A DNA stretch of 64,000 nt from CAVWCQ01 sp963753545 (lineage in GTDB: Bacteria; Chloroflexota; Anaerolineae; Aggregatilineales; Aggregatilineaceae), in assembly GCA_963753545.1 (NCBI GenBank), contig CAVWCQ010000004.1:124001-188000 (forward strand), given 5' to 3'. Of this stretch, positions 8,776 to 18,030 are shown piece after piece. Both the position numbers and the translations under genes were made by a program. A model generated the notes under the pieces. The model was not told where the DNA came from, did not search any database, and worked only from the letters and a program-made list of their open reading frames with translations. Within the stretch, counting starts at the first letter, position 1, and each line of letters begins with the position of its first letter.

Positions 8776-9464
8776 AGCAAAAGGGCAAGAGAAAGAGCAA
8801 GCATGATCTGCCGTCGCTGGACTTCGTAACGGCGCTATCGGTTGAGGAGTGCCGCGAACGGCTGCTGATCATGAACCGGGTATTTGATTCCAGCCGCCGC
8901 ATTGATCTCGCAGGTGATCGGGATTTCTATATTGAGTGGTTGTTCCACAATTCGTGGGCCAGGACTGAATCCTGGATCGCGAACATTATTGATATCGAGC
9001 ATTATGTGGCGCATCTGGTGTCGTGCCGGATGTCGTACTGGGGAAGCCTGACGGAAGGTGACAGTGGCACGCGGATCCAACTGATCCCGACGCAAGAAGC
9101 AATCCAATATGTAGGACGGCGGGCGAGTTTGATCAAGCCGCTGAACACGATTGGCATTGTGGTGTATGGGACGCTGATGATCTTCGGGGGATGCGGCAGA
9201 AGCGTTATGAACACGCCGTTTCCATTTTATTTCTCGGCTCCTGTGCTGCTGTTTGTGTTTCTCTCGCTGCTGGTGTTCGGCCCGCTGGTGTACTTTATCA
9301 ATGTCCAGTTGAAGCTGTCGCACAATACAAGGCGGGAAGTCGAGCAGATCTATCAGGCGCTGTATGTGCCGCAGGTGAGCGGTGAGCAGGTGGCATACAA
9401 CAACGAGGCGCAGCAGTTCGCCGTGCCGCGGGCGTATCCGCCTGGGATGCAGTGGCAGGGGTAG
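8772..9464 (+). CDS. Hypothetical membrane protein
   Basis: 230 residues: a Lys-rich N-terminus, a soluble domain up to about residue 120, then two membrane helices (about 125-145 and 153-178) and a cytoplasmic C-terminal tail ending in a Tyr/Pro/Gln-rich segment. I do not recognise the family. The start overlaps the stop of the preceding 37-residue ORF. Downstream lies repeat copy A2. Confidence 0.65.
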   Translation: MKQKGKRKSKHDLPSLDFVTALSVEECRERLLIMNRVFDSSRRIDLAGDRDFYIEWLFHNSWARTESWIANIIDIEHYVAHLVSCRMSYWGSLTEGDSGTRIQLIPTQEAIQYVGRRASLIKPLNTIGIVVYGTLMIFGGCGRSVMNTPFPFYFSAPVLLFVFLSLLVFGPLVYFINVQLKLSHNTRREVEQIYQALYVPQVSGEQVAYNNEAQQFAVPRAYPPGMQWQG

Positions 9465-9500
9465 AGGACATCAGTCAGGAAAAGGGATAAGCGTTGGGAA

Positions 9501-9640
9501 GCGCGGGCGCACACCTCACCCCGTCTCAGCAAAAGCGGCTGAGACGACCCTCTCCAATCAAGTTGGAGAGGGAAGATAGCGCGTCAAACAACTTGAACTG
9601 ACAGGAATTGGGCAGGGCAAGCCGCTGCCCCTACGCGATC
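9501..9640 (+). repeat. Family A repeat, copy A2 with extended tail
   Basis: GGGCGCACACCTCACCCC, then a CAGCxAAAAGCxGCTG-type hairpin, then CCCTCTCCAA/TTGGAGAGGG. The tail to about 9640 (TTGAACTGACAGGAATTGGG and CTGCCCCTACG) also aligns with the tail of copy A3, so the element is longer than the two hairpins. Confidence 0.75.
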
Positions 9641-9677
9641 ATTGCATGATCACTGTTGATATTGCCTGCCGTACAAT

Positions 9678-10706
9678 CTAATAGCCCCGCCCGACGTCCA
9701 CCAGATTGAGCAGTTCTTTCTTGCCCAGGTAGCGCTTGAGATTTTCGATGAACAGCGCGGCGGCCTTTTCGTTATAATCCTCGGTGTTGCCGGAGACGTG
9801 CGGGCTGATGATCAGATTCGGCGTTTTCCAGAGCGGGCTGTCGGCGGGCAGCGGCTCCGCCTCAAAGACGTCCATCGCCGCCCCGGCGATCTGGCCGGAG
9901 TGCAGCGCGTGCTGAAGCGCCTCCTCATCAACAATGCCGCCCCGCCCCACGTTGATCAGAAAAGCGGATTTTCGCATGGCAGAGAAAGCATCGGCGTCGA
10001 ACATGCGGCGCGTGTGGCCCGTCAGCGGCGCGGTGATCACCACAAAATCGCAGTCACGGACCATCGTGCGCAGCGCTTCCGGCGGATAGAGGCGGTGGAA
10101 GTAAATCCCTTCCGGGTCGCCTGTGCCGGGCAGCACGTAACCGCGTGGATCGGCGGGCTGGCGCACGTCGCGCTTGATCGCCAGCACTTCCATGCCGAAT
10201 GTCTGAGCAATGCGCGCGATCTCCCGTCCGATGCTGCCGTAGCCGACGATGCCAACCGTGCTGCCGCGCAGTTCCTGGGGCATAAAGGTGATGAATTTGC
10301 GCTCGTCGGGCCAATGGGCGGCTTCCTGGTGCTCTAACATCTGAGGGAGGCGGTGCCCAAAGGCGAGCATCATCATAAAGGCGTATTCGGCAATATTCGT
10401 GGCGTGGATACCGCTCGACGTGGTGATTTGCAGCCCTTCGATCTGCGTGATCGGCTGATCCAGCACGGAGTCCACCCCGGCAGAATGGACATGCATCCAG
10501 CGGAGCAGCGGGACCTGCGCCGGGTCCGGAATCGCCCCTGAGGTATAGAGCACCTCGGCTTTGGCCCAGATATCGTCCGGCACATCATTCGCCTGCCGCG
10601 CCGGGTGGTAGAGGATCGCACCCCGGTCGGACACATCGCGGAAAGCCGCCAGCAACTCCGCATCATATTTCACCGTGATCAAGACCTGGATCGGCTCGCT
10701 AACCAT
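9678..10706 (-). CDS. D-isomer-specific 2-hydroxyacid dehydrogenase
   Basis: 342 residues. NAD-binding signature GIVGYGSIGREIAR at about 150, followed by the family motifs INVGRGGIVDEEAL (catalytic Arg context) and the C-terminal catalytic His in ISPHVSGNT. The N-terminal half forms the substrate domain with SSGIHATNIAEYA. It is closest in appearance to GhrA-like or hydroxypyruvate/phosphoglycerate dehydrogenase relatives, but the substrate cannot be assigned. The start ATG is ten bases after the end of the CAP-domain gene, so the two may be co-transcribed. Confidence 0.9.
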   Translation of the reverse strand: MVSEPIQVLITVKYDAELLAAFRDVSDRGAILYHPARQANDVPDDIWAKAEVLYTSGAIPDPAQVPLLRWMHVHSAGVDSVLDQPITQIEGLQITTSSGIHATNIAEYAFMMMLAFGHRLPQMLEHQEAAHWPDERKFITFMPQELRGSTVGIVGYGSIGREIARIAQTFGMEVLAIKRDVRQPADPRGYVLPGTGDPEGIYFHRLYPPEALRTMVRDCDFVVITAPLTGHTRRMFDADAFSAMRKSAFLINVGRGGIVDEEALQHALHSGQIAGAAMDVFEAEPLPADSPLWKTPNLIISPHVSGNTEDYNEKAAALFIENLKRYLGKKELLNLVDVGRGY

Positions 10707-10715
10707 CAGTTCCCC

Positions 10716-11688
10716 TTATTTGGAATGGCGAAAATAGTAGAATCCGGCCATGCCGATCAACACGATCTGGCCGACAACCGCGAAGGGAATCAGATCGCGG
10801 GTTTGCATCTTCTTCTCAGGATCGGATTTTTGCGGCTGGATGGTGGGAACCGCTGTCGGGCTTTGGGTGGGCGACGGGGTGAGCGTCGGGGTTGGTGTTT
10901 CAACCGGGAGCATTGTTTCTGATGGCGCGAATCCGACCAGGGCGGGCACGGTGGGCAGTACCAGCGGCGTCGATGTCGGCACATCAATCGTTCCGGTGGG
11001 TGACGGCGTGTAGGTCGGTGTCAGAGTCCAGGTGGGTGACGGGGTGAGCGTATCAATCGTCGCGGTGGGCGTGCGGCTGGGCGGCGGCGGCACATAGGGA
11101 GCCTGTGTCGGAGGCGGCGCAGCAGCGGCTGACGACGCTCCCGACGAGTCTGCCACAGGGGCCGCGCTCTGACCACCCCCAGCATCCAACGGCACAGCGG
11201 CGGCAGGCGGCGCGGCGAGATCGGAACGATAGCCGAAATCCAGGGTGTAGTAGTTGCCGCAGGGGCCAGAGGAAACGCCAATGCCGACTTCGTTATACAT
11301 GCCACTGGTCATGCCCTGATAGTGAATGGCGGAATTGAGCCAGAACGCCCAGGCGTCTGTTGCTTTAGCAATCGATCCGCCGTAAATATTTTCACCGACG
11401 CGGCTGCCGCCATAACCGTTGGCGCGGGCACGATCCGCCGGGGTGGAGCCATTCGAACTCGGTGTGGGAGACGTCGCAGGTGGTCGCCATATACGCGCTG
11501 TGCTGGGTGGCGGCAGCGCTTAACTGTGCATTGAGCGAAAAGCCCGGCACGCCAACGCTCGCCCGCAGCGCATTGATCTGCTGGAGCAGCCACGAGACGT
11601 CATCCTGCGCGGCAGCAGGTGGTGTTGAGCCAGCCAGCAGAGCGAGTCCGGTCAGAAGGCAGGTGAGTGAGAAGAGTTTCCGCAGCAT
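10716..11688 (-). CDS. Secreted CAP/SCP-domain protein with Pro/Thr stalk and C-terminal anchor (one frameshift)
   Basis: Signal peptide at residues 1-28 ending near AAA-Q, then a CAP (SCP/PR1-like) domain with the helix INALRASVGVPGFSLN, the GENIYGG motif and the strand CGNYYTLDFGY. A Pro/Thr/Ser-rich stalk of about 130 residues follows, then a transmembrane helix near the C-terminus. The first frame stops after about 98 codons; the domain continues in another frame from SHTEF to NGSTPADRARANGYGG, so one base is wrong near 11455. Surface display is likely; CAP domains have varied roles and I assign none. Confidence 0.85.
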
Positions 11689-11820
11689 TCTTTAACTTCC
11701 AATAACGAACAAAGGTCGCCTAAGTGTACCAACGGGCTTGTGTTATAAGCAAAGTGACGCATAATAGCGAGGTGGGGGTTTGTCCCCCAGATGTCAGGTA
11801 ACAACTCTGGGGAGCAGTGT

Positions 11821-12762
11821 ATGGCATCGCATATCTGCGTATCGCACGCCCAACAGGACACGGTTTTTGCCAACCAACTGGCGATCCAGCTTCAGCAGCG
11901 CGGACTCGTGGTGCGCCCGCTGCCCGATCCCCTGGCCCTGGGCCATATCAACCGAGTGGAGGCGGACCTGGCTGCGCGGATGGCGACGCATATTCTGGTC
12001 GTGCTGTCGCCCAATGCCCTGAGTTCGGATGATGAAACAAACTGCTGGAAACGTGCCCTGGGCGAGAACAAACATGTGATCGGCATCCTCTACCAGACCT
12101 GTGACATTCCCGCCGAGTTACAATCGCTCCCGGTGATCGATTTTCGGGGCAAATTTCTGCTGGCGGTTGAAGACCTGGTCGATCTGCTCAAACAACTGGG
12201 CGCGCCAACTCGCCAGCTTACGCATGAGCATCCGATTGTGAACCCGCTGCTGCTGCCCAGTATGCTGCCCAGCGAGCGCTGCCGCCGCGAGGATCGGGTG
12301 AGGGTCAATTACAGCCTGCCCATGGTTTTTTCGGTGAGCGAACTGGGCGAGATGCTGCCCGAATTTTTTGAACAGACCGGGTTCGAGCGGATCGACGCCG
12401 ATCTGCCTGCCGTGATCCGTGCCCGGCGCACGGGCCGTTATGGCCCATTCGATCCCCGCCGCATCGACCACACGCTGACCATCGAGCCGCGCGCGGGCAA
12501 TCTCCATGCCATTTACCAGACGACGCGCGTGCAGGTGATCCTATGGCTTCCGGCGCATTATCACATGCTGGATTACGAAGCCGGGGCGCTTTACCGCTTT
12601 CTGGCGACAGAGGGTGGCAACGTCACTCACGCGATGGAAGTAGTCCGCCAGCGGGCGCGGGTCGCGCAGTGGTTCTCGTGGTCCATTCTGATCGTCATTC
12701 TTTTGTTCCTCAGTACCTTCCTCGTCCTGCTGCTGGACGAAATTGGCCTCATTCATCTTTAG
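11821..12762 (+). CDS. TIR-domain protein with C-terminal membrane helix
   Basis: 313 residues from ATG 11821, which has GGGGAG seven bases upstream; an ATG at 11791 is less well placed. The first 130 residues read as a bacterial TIR domain: ICVSHAQQDTVFANQLAIQL, the helix after it, ILVVLSPNAL and then CWKRALGENKHVIGILY. The usual catalytic Glu position is unclear, so NADase activity is uncertain. The middle (160-275) is an unassigned globular region; residues about 285-310 form one transmembrane helix. The permease gene starts 8 bases after its stop. Role unknown: signalling scaffold and defence effector are both possible. Confidence 0.75.
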   Translation: MASHICVSHAQQDTVFANQLAIQLQQRGLVVRPLPDPLALGHINRVEADLAARMATHILVVLSPNALSSDDETNCWKRALGENKHVIGILYQTCDIPAELQSLPVIDFRGKFLLAVEDLVDLLKQLGAPTRQLTHEHPIVNPLLLPSMLPSERCRREDRVRVNYSLPMVFSVSELGEMLPEFFEQTGFERIDADLPAVIRARRTGRYGPFDPRRIDHTLTIEPRAGNLHAIYQTTRVQVILWLPAHYHMLDYEAGALYRFLATEGGNVTHAMEVVRQRARVAQWFSWSILIVILLFLSTFLVLLLDEIGLIHL

Positions 12763-12770
12763 GAGTTGTC

Positions 12771-13628
12771 ATGCCCGACTATCCTCTTGCACTGCTGCTG
12801 CTTGGCGTGGCCGCTGGAATTCTCTCCGGCATGTTTGGAATTGGCGGCGGGGTGGTGATCGTCCCGGTACTCACCCTGCTCTTTGCTTTTGGGCAAAAAG
12901 AAGCGACAGGCACGTCGCTGGCAGTGCTGCTCTTTCCCGTCAGCTTTTTCGCGGTGCTGGCCTACCACCGTAAAAAATTACTGAGCATTCCCGTCGCGGC
13001 GCTGATCGCAACCGGGCTGATCGTTGGCGCGCTGGGCGGGGCGCAGATAGCCCTGGCCCTGCCCGATACGGCGCTCAAACAGCTTTACGGCGTGTTCCTG
13101 ATCTATGTGGGTTGGCGCTTTGCCGAGCCGCGTAAGGTCTGGGCGGCACGGCAGGCCGAGTCTAAAACAGAAAAAAATAATTTCACCGCGGAGAGCGCGG
13201 AGAGCGCAGAGAAAAACAAAGTAAAAGCGGAGAAAAGCAAAGTAAAAACAGAATCTGCGGAAATTCAGATGGCATGGTATCTCATGCTGGGGGTCGGCCT
13301 CATTGCCGGAATCGCCTCCGGGCTGTTCGGGATCGGCGGCGGGCTGGTCATTGTCCCGATTCTGGTCGGACTGCTGCACTACGATCAAAAGCGGGCGGTT
13401 GGCACATCGCTGGCGGCGCTGCTGCCCCCGGTTGGGTTGGGCGCGGTGTTATCCTATTATGATGCGGGCAAGATTGATATCCCAACGGCAGGGTTGATCG
13501 CCATTGGCTTGATTTTTGGCGCGTTCGCCGGGGCCAAGATCGCGCTTGGACTGCCCTCCAGCACGATCAAACGGATGTACGGCGTGTTTCTGATCGTGAT
13601 CAGTTTTAAGTTCATTCTGGGCCTGTGA
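12771..13628 (+). CDS. TauE/SafE (TSUP) family sulfur-anion or organic-acid exporter
   Basis: 285 residues, two homologous halves, each beginning with the signature GxxSGxFGIGGGxVIVP. AGGAG sits 6-10 bases before the ATG. Family members move sulfite, sulfoacetate, thiosulfate or related anions; the substrate here is open. Between the halves lies a polar, Lys/Glu/Ala/Ser-rich linker of about 30 residues that is encoded by a copy of the family B GCAAAG repeat (13181-13260) read in frame. The gene follows the TIR gene with only 8 bases between, so they are likely one transcript. Confidence 0.92.
   Translation: MPDYPLALLLLGVAAGILSGMFGIGGGVVIVPVLTLLFAFGQKEATGTSLAVLLFPVSFFAVLAYHRKKLLSIPVAALIATGLIVGALGGAQIALALPDTALKQLYGVFLIYVGWRFAEPRKVWAARQAESKTEKNNFTAESAESAEKNKVKAEKSKVKTESAEIQMAWYLMLGVGLIAGIASGLFGIGGGLVIVPILVGLLHYDQKRAVGTSLAALLPPVGLGAVLSYYDAGKIDIPTAGLIAIGLIFGAFAGAKIALGLPSSTIKRMYGVFLIVISFKFILGL
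13181..13260 (+). repeat. Family B GCAAAG-type repeat inside the TSUP coding sequence (B1)
   Basis: Begins TTTCACCGCGGAGAGCGCGG and goes on with GCAGAG and GCAAAG-like units. It is read in frame as a charged linker between the two permease halves and lies in the same sense as the gene. Confidence 0.85.
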
Positions 13629-13808
13629 GTTTCCTCCACTGGAATATTAATCATTGAGGAAACATTGGGACCGTAGGCTGGCCGGACCTCCAGCGTAGGG
13701 ATTCCGTAGGTTAAGCGTAGTCTGCGCATTAGGCGGCTGAGAGGTGGTTCTCCGTATATTAGGATCAGCGAAGGGCGAAATCTCTTCTTCTCCTCCTTTT
13801 TTTTAAGT

Positions 13809-13846
13809 AAGAGCCGGGGTCGGCGTCCTCGGCTCTTCACTTTTTT
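13809..13846 (+). terminator. Candidate terminator in the gap after the permease
   Basis: AAGAGCCG (13809-13816) pairs with CGGCTCTT (13830-13837); a run of six T follows at 13841-13846. It lies 180 bases after the permease stop. Apart from this, the 380-base gap 13629-14008 holds two short GACTCCAGCGTAGG-like segments and no gene I can support. Confidence 0.6.
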
Positions 13847-14008
13847 AAGGCCCAAAGCAGATAATAAAGAAGACGTAATCAACAACCCTCCATCTTAATT
13901 TTTCTCAAAAAACCGAGACTCCAGCGTAGGGCAGCGTCCGCTGGTCAAACTGCCCCGGCCCAACTAAAATGGGGATGTGTGTCTGGGCACGTTCAAGAGG
14001 AGGCTCGC

Positions 14009-16051
14009 GTGGGCCATCGTAGAATCGTCTTTACCTTGCTGGCTGTTCTTGTAACGCTGTTGGGGGCTTGCGGCGGATCCGACAAAAAAGATGACGGGCT
14101 GCCGACACTGATCTCAGAAAATGACCTTGCCACACGGAGCGCATCCGCTGAAGCAGTCGTACCAACCACGCCCGCGCCCTCTCTGACCCCGAGCCAGACC
14201 GCCGTGCCGACTATGACCGATACCCTGCCCCCTGCTCCAACGATGGGACCGACCTTCACGTTAGAACCATCAGCGACACCGGCTCCCTCGGCAACCATCG
14301 CGGAGGTGCAAGTCGAGGCAACGGGAATCCCTCTGACCAACACGGCTGCCGCTGCGACCGGAACCGCCGCCGCGCAGCTTCTGCCGATCACGCAGACGAT
14401 GGGCGCGATTGCCGCTGCCACCCAAAACGCACAGCTTGAGGCGGCCCAGCAGGCCACGGCAACTGCCACTCCCGGCGCACCGGAGAGCGGCGAACCCTAC
14501 CAAATCATTTTTTACAGCAACCGCTATGGCTCGGACGATATTTTCCTGCTGCGGCTCGATGGCTCACAGCGGCTGCTGATCGGCAGTTCCGCCAACGAGC
14601 GCGAACCATCGTGCGCGCCGGACGGAAGCGGCCTGGTTTTTGCCTCTGATGCCAGCGGCAGTTACCAGATTTACAGCCAGCCGATCAACGGAACAAGCCC
14701 GATCCCGCTGACCAACTCAGAGGGTATAAACTTTGCCCCGATCTACAGCCCGGACGGCAGCCAGATCGCCTTTGTCTCGACGCGGAACCAGGGCATCCCG
14801 ACTATCTGGCTGATGAACCCCGACGGCAGCAACCAGCGGCAGCTCACGACGGAACTGGGGCGCGATACATCGCCAAGCTGGGGGCCGGATGGACGGCAGC
14901 TTCTCTTTTCCAGCGAACAAACGGGCGACTGGGATATCTTTTTGACCGTGATCGATGAAGTCGAGGGCGAATTCCCCATGCTGCCGCCGGAAATCAGCGC
15001 GGGCAACCAGATGTGGCCTATCTTCGATCCCTATGGCGAGCGAATCGCCTATACGCTGTGGTCCGATCTGAACGATCCGGCGACCTCGGATATTTATGTG
15101 ATTGACTTTGAACTGGATGAGCCGATCCCCGTCCATGTGGAGGAGGGCGCGGATATTGCCTGGGCGTGGGGCGACGATAATCACCTGCTGGCTTCAGTCG
15201 GCGGGCCGGATGATATCCAGATCGCCGTGATCGACGTAAGCACCGGGCAGACGTTCCAGCTCACGCAGGACGGCTCCTTCAACGGCGGGGCGCGGCTGTG
15301 CACCGTCTACCCGTCCACCCTGCCAGCGGAGCCGCAGCCCATACCCAGCGCCACGCCCACCGAAGTGATCCCAACCGAAACGCCCCTACCGGCAGCGACG
15401 CCGATGCCAAGCCCTACCCCAACCATAGGCTTCACCCTGACATCCAACGAGCACCCACTCTCGCCGGAACTGACCGCCGCTATGGGGCACGCGCATATCG
15501 TCGAGAGCGGCGAGAGTCTGGCAGGGATCAGCGCGGCGTATGGCGTCCCCCTGGCGGAGATCGCGGGGATCAACAAGATCACGAACATCAACCAGATCAC
15601 GGTAGGCCAGCGCATCGTCATTCCGATCACACGTACAGCCGGGAAACTGGGCGGCTACCAGCTTCCCGATGATGCGAACGGCGAGAGCCAGACGGTTCTC
15701 GCCAAAGCCATCGTCGTGGACCTCAGCGAACAGCGCGCCTATGCCCTGGAAAATGGGCGCGTGGTCCATGATGTGCTGGTTTCGACGGGGCTGCCCGACA
15801 CGCCGACGGTGCTGGGCCAGTATCACATCTACGTCAAGCACCCCACGCAGACGATGGCCGGGGAGGGTTATTATCTGCCCGCTGTGCCCTACGTGATGTA
15901 TTTTTATCACGGCTACGGGCTGCACGGCGCGTACTGGCACAATAACTTTGGACATCCAATGAGCCACGGCTGCGTCAATCTGTCGCTAGCCGAGGCAAAA
16001 TGGTTTTATAACTGGGCTGAAGTCGGGACATCCGTCTTCGTCAAGCCCTGA
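14009..16051 (+). CDS. Lipoprotein with TolB-like propeller, LysM and L,D-transpeptidase domains
   Basis: 680 residues from GTG 14009, chosen because GAGGAGG precedes it and a lipobox (LLGAC) follows at about 20-24. A Pro/Thr-rich stalk leads to a beta-propeller at about 165-455 with repeated SPDGSQIAFVS-type PD40/TolB strands. A second Pro/Thr linker leads to a LysM domain (about 505-545, HIVESGESLAGISAAYG) and a YkuD L,D-transpeptidase domain with the catalytic motif SHGCVN and upstream HGAYW. YkuD enzymes cross-link peptidoglycan by 3-3 bonds or attach proteins. The propeller plus transpeptidase fusion is unusual. Confidence 0.9.
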   Translation: MGHRRIVFTLLAVLVTLLGACGGSDKKDDGLPTLISENDLATRSASAEAVVPTTPAPSLTPSQTAVPTMTDTLPPAPTMGPTFTLEPSATPAPSATIAEVQVEATGIPLTNTAAAATGTAAAQLLPITQTMGAIAAATQNAQLEAAQQATATATPGAPESGEPYQIIFYSNRYGSDDIFLLRLDGSQRLLIGSSANEREPSCAPDGSGLVFASDASGSYQIYSQPINGTSPIPLTNSEGINFAPIYSPDGSQIAFVSTRNQGIPTIWLMNPDGSNQRQLTTELGRDTSPSWGPDGRQLLFSSEQTGDWDIFLTVIDEVEGEFPMLPPEISAGNQMWPIFDPYGERIAYTLWSDLNDPATSDIYVIDFELDEPIPVHVEEGADIAWAWGDDNHLLASVGGPDDIQIAVIDVSTGQTFQLTQDGSFNGGARLCTVYPSTLPAEPQPIPSATPTEVIPTETPLPAATPMPSPTPTIGFTLTSNEHPLSPELTAAMGHAHIVESGESLAGISAAYGVPLAEIAGINKITNINQITVGQRIVIPITRTAGKLGGYQLPDDANGESQTVLAKAIVVDLSEQRAYALENGRVVHDVLVSTGLPDTPTVLGQYHIYVKHPTQTMAGEGYYLPAVPYVMYFYHGYGLHGAYWHNNFGHPMSHGCVNLSLAEAKWFYNWAEVGTSVFVKP

Positions 16052-16115
16052 CACCCCGTGACGAAACCGCTCTCCGCGTGTTACTATTCCACATAACCAC
16101 ATAGGAGGTAATGAT

Positions 16116-16907
16116 ATGGGTCTTTTAGACGGCAAAACTGCGCTGATTTTCGGCGTTGCCAACAAACGCTCAATTGCCTGGGGCATTACCGAGGCTTTTT
16201 TGCGCGAAGGCGCTACCGTCGGCCTGAGTTATGCCGGGGAAGCGCTGGAAAAGCGGGTCTTCCCCCTGGCCGAAGAAGCGGGCATCACCTTTGTTGAGAA
16301 GGCCGACGTGACATCGGACGCGGAAATCGAGTCCGTTTTTGTCAAGGCGAAAGAACGGTTTGGCAAACTGGATATTCTGGTTCACGCAGTCGCCTTTGCC
16401 CACGGCGATGACCTGGGCGGGCGCTTCCGCGATGTCAGCCGGGAAGGGTTCAAACTGGCGCTGGATATCTCGGCCTACAGCCTGATCCCGATGGCGAAAT
16501 ATGCCGCGCCGCTGATGACCGAAGGCGGCAGCATTATGGCGCTGTCCTATTATGCCGCCGAAAAAGTAATGCCGCGTTACAACGTCATGGCGATTGCCAA
16601 GTCTGCCCTGGAAAACGTCGTGCGCTACCTTGCGGCGGACATGGGGCCAGAGGGCATCCGCGTCAACACGCTCAGCCCTGGGCCGATCAAAACCCTGGCG
16701 TCGGCAGGCGTGCCCGGCTTTAAGACGATGCTGCACTACAGCGAAAAAGTGTCTCCGCTGCGCCAGTTGGTCACGCAGGAAGACGTTGGCAATGTCGCGG
16801 TGTTTCTGGCAAGCGATTGGGGCAAACAGGTTACCGGGGAAACCCTCCACATTGACGGCGGCTATAACATCCTGGGCCTGACCGTCACCGGAGATGAGAT
16901 GGAATAG
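16116..16907 (+). CDS. fabI: Enoyl-[acyl-carrier-protein] reductase (NADH)
   Basis: 263 residues, the normal FabI length. The FabI-specific dinucleotide motif GVANKRSIAWGI replaces the classical SDR glycine motif, and the catalytic Y-x6-K is in YNVMAIAK. It performs the last reduction of each fatty-acid elongation cycle. AGGAGG stands 8 bases before the ATG. Single gene; a strong hairpin follows at 16951. Confidence 0.96.
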   Translation: MGLLDGKTALIFGVANKRSIAWGITEAFLREGATVGLSYAGEALEKRVFPLAEEAGITFVEKADVTSDAEIESVFVKAKERFGKLDILVHAVAFAHGDDLGGRFRDVSREGFKLALDISAYSLIPMAKYAAPLMTEGGSIMALSYYAAEKVMPRYNVMAIAKSALENVVRYLAADMGPEGIRVNTLSPGPIKTLASAGVPGFKTMLHYSEKVSPLRQLVTQEDVGNVAVFLASDWGKQVTGETLHIDGGYNILGLTVTGDEME

Positions 16908-16950
16908 CCCCTACAGCAATGAATTCGATATAAGCCTTCTTGAATTTAAA

Positions 16951-16977
16951 AGGGCGTGTGAACCATCCACACGCCCT
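16951..16977. terminator. Perfect hairpin between convergent fabI and the cytochrome c gene
   Basis: AGGGCGTGTG (16951-16960) pairs perfectly with CACACGCCCT (16968-16977). On the minus strand the stem is followed by TTTTAAATT, so it can end the minus-strand gene; on the plus strand no T run follows. Confidence 0.7.
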
Positions 16978-17015
16978 GATTGATGCTGCCGGGGGACTCC
17001 CCCACCTGAATAAAA

Positions 17016-17960
17016 TCAGTGTGTTTCGACCAGATAGGCGATAACGGCTCCGCGTTCGTCGGCATTCAACTGCGCGCCGTGGCTGATCATACGATCAACG
17101 GTTTCGGTCCAGCCCGCTTCGTCTTTATCCTTTGCGTCGATACGGCTGCGATCATGGCAGACGGTGCAGCGCTCATTGACCAGAGCCTCGCCATTGAGCG
17201 AACTGCTGGTGTCACCCGTGCTGGCCTCCTGGGTCGCTTCTGGCGTGCCGGTATCCATACCCTGCATCATTTCCCACAGGGGGCCGCCCGCCTGATCGGT
17301 GGTGCCCGTATATTCGACGCTGGCTGCTACAGCGCGCACCATAGCGTCGAGTTCTTCCGTGTATTCGCCGGGGCCAGTCGCGCCCATGACGATGGCGACC
17401 ACCTCGTCGCTCACCGGGAAGGAGAGGAACGCGCCCTGAGTTGTTGAATCTTCAATCGTCAGGTAACCGGCTTCGCGCTTATCGGTCAGATCGATGACTT
17501 CTGGTTGGCCATAGGTGGTTGCTTCTTCGGTTCCCTCCACCGCGGGCGCTTCGGTCGCAGCCATTTCGCCTTCATCGGGAACGACATCGGTGCCCAGCAG
17601 CGCCATCGCGGCGGCATCGAGCCAGGCCATCGTATCAGGATTATCCTGAACTTGAACTTCAAAGAGAGACAGCAGGTCTTTGGTGAGCAGGGCCACCACA
17701 ATCAACTGCTGGCCGGATTCGGCAGTCAGGCTGCCATTCTGCACAACGTTGTCCAGAACCGTCTGATCAGAAGCAAAGACGGCGCTGACCAACCCCAGAG
17801 TTTGCGTCGTATCCTGCGCAACCCAATCCGCCGGATAGGAAGCCGTGAGCAGCCCATCATCGGACGTGAAATCCTGGGTATCGCCACCGTTCTGCGCAAA
17901 TACCATCAGAGGCGTTACGGCCAGAGTTAACAGAACGACCACACTTAAAAGACGCTTCAT
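17016..17960 (-). CDS. Exported cytochrome c with PsbP-like N-terminal domain
   Basis: 314 residues from ATG 17960, preceded by AAGGAGG; the longer upstream frame is rejected. A signal peptide occupies residues 1-23. Residues about 28-225 resemble the PsbP/DUF1795-like fold (FTSDDGLLTASYPADWVAQ). A monoheme c-type domain with CTVCH at the C-terminus follows, with an adjacent Asp/Lys-rich helix; Met ligand candidate in DRMISHG. A role as a periplasmic or cell-surface electron carrier is likely. The next minus-strand gene upstream (18031-18348) could be co-transcribed. Confidence 0.82.
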   Translation of the reverse strand: MKRLLSVVVLLTLAVTPLMVFAQNGGDTQDFTSDDGLLTASYPADWVAQDTTQTLGLVSAVFASDQTVLDNVVQNGSLTAESGQQLIVVALLTKDLLSLFEVQVQDNPDTMAWLDAAAMALLGTDVVPDEGEMAATEAPAVEGTEEATTYGQPEVIDLTDKREAGYLTIEDSTTQGAFLSFPVSDEVVAIVMGATGPGEYTEELDAMVRAVAASVEYTGTTDQAGGPLWEMMQGMDTGTPEATQEASTGDTSSSLNGEALVNERCTVCHDRSRIDAKDKDEAGWTETVDRMISHGAQLNADERGAVIAYLVETH

Positions 17961-18030
17961 TAGGGAAATCCTCCTTGTAAATAGGTACAACCGGATCATA
18001 GCTAAGACGGCCTCAAAAGGCCCATTTCCG

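Noticed and set aside
12543..12770. Longer N-terminus for the TauE/SafE permease
   Set aside because: It overlaps the TIR gene in another frame, has no membrane helix, and ATG 12771 has AGGAG and the family start.
13457..13885. Minus-strand frame of 142 codons after the permease
   Set aside because: It overlaps the permease antisense and then a Lys/Arg-rich low-complexity stretch; no start signal.
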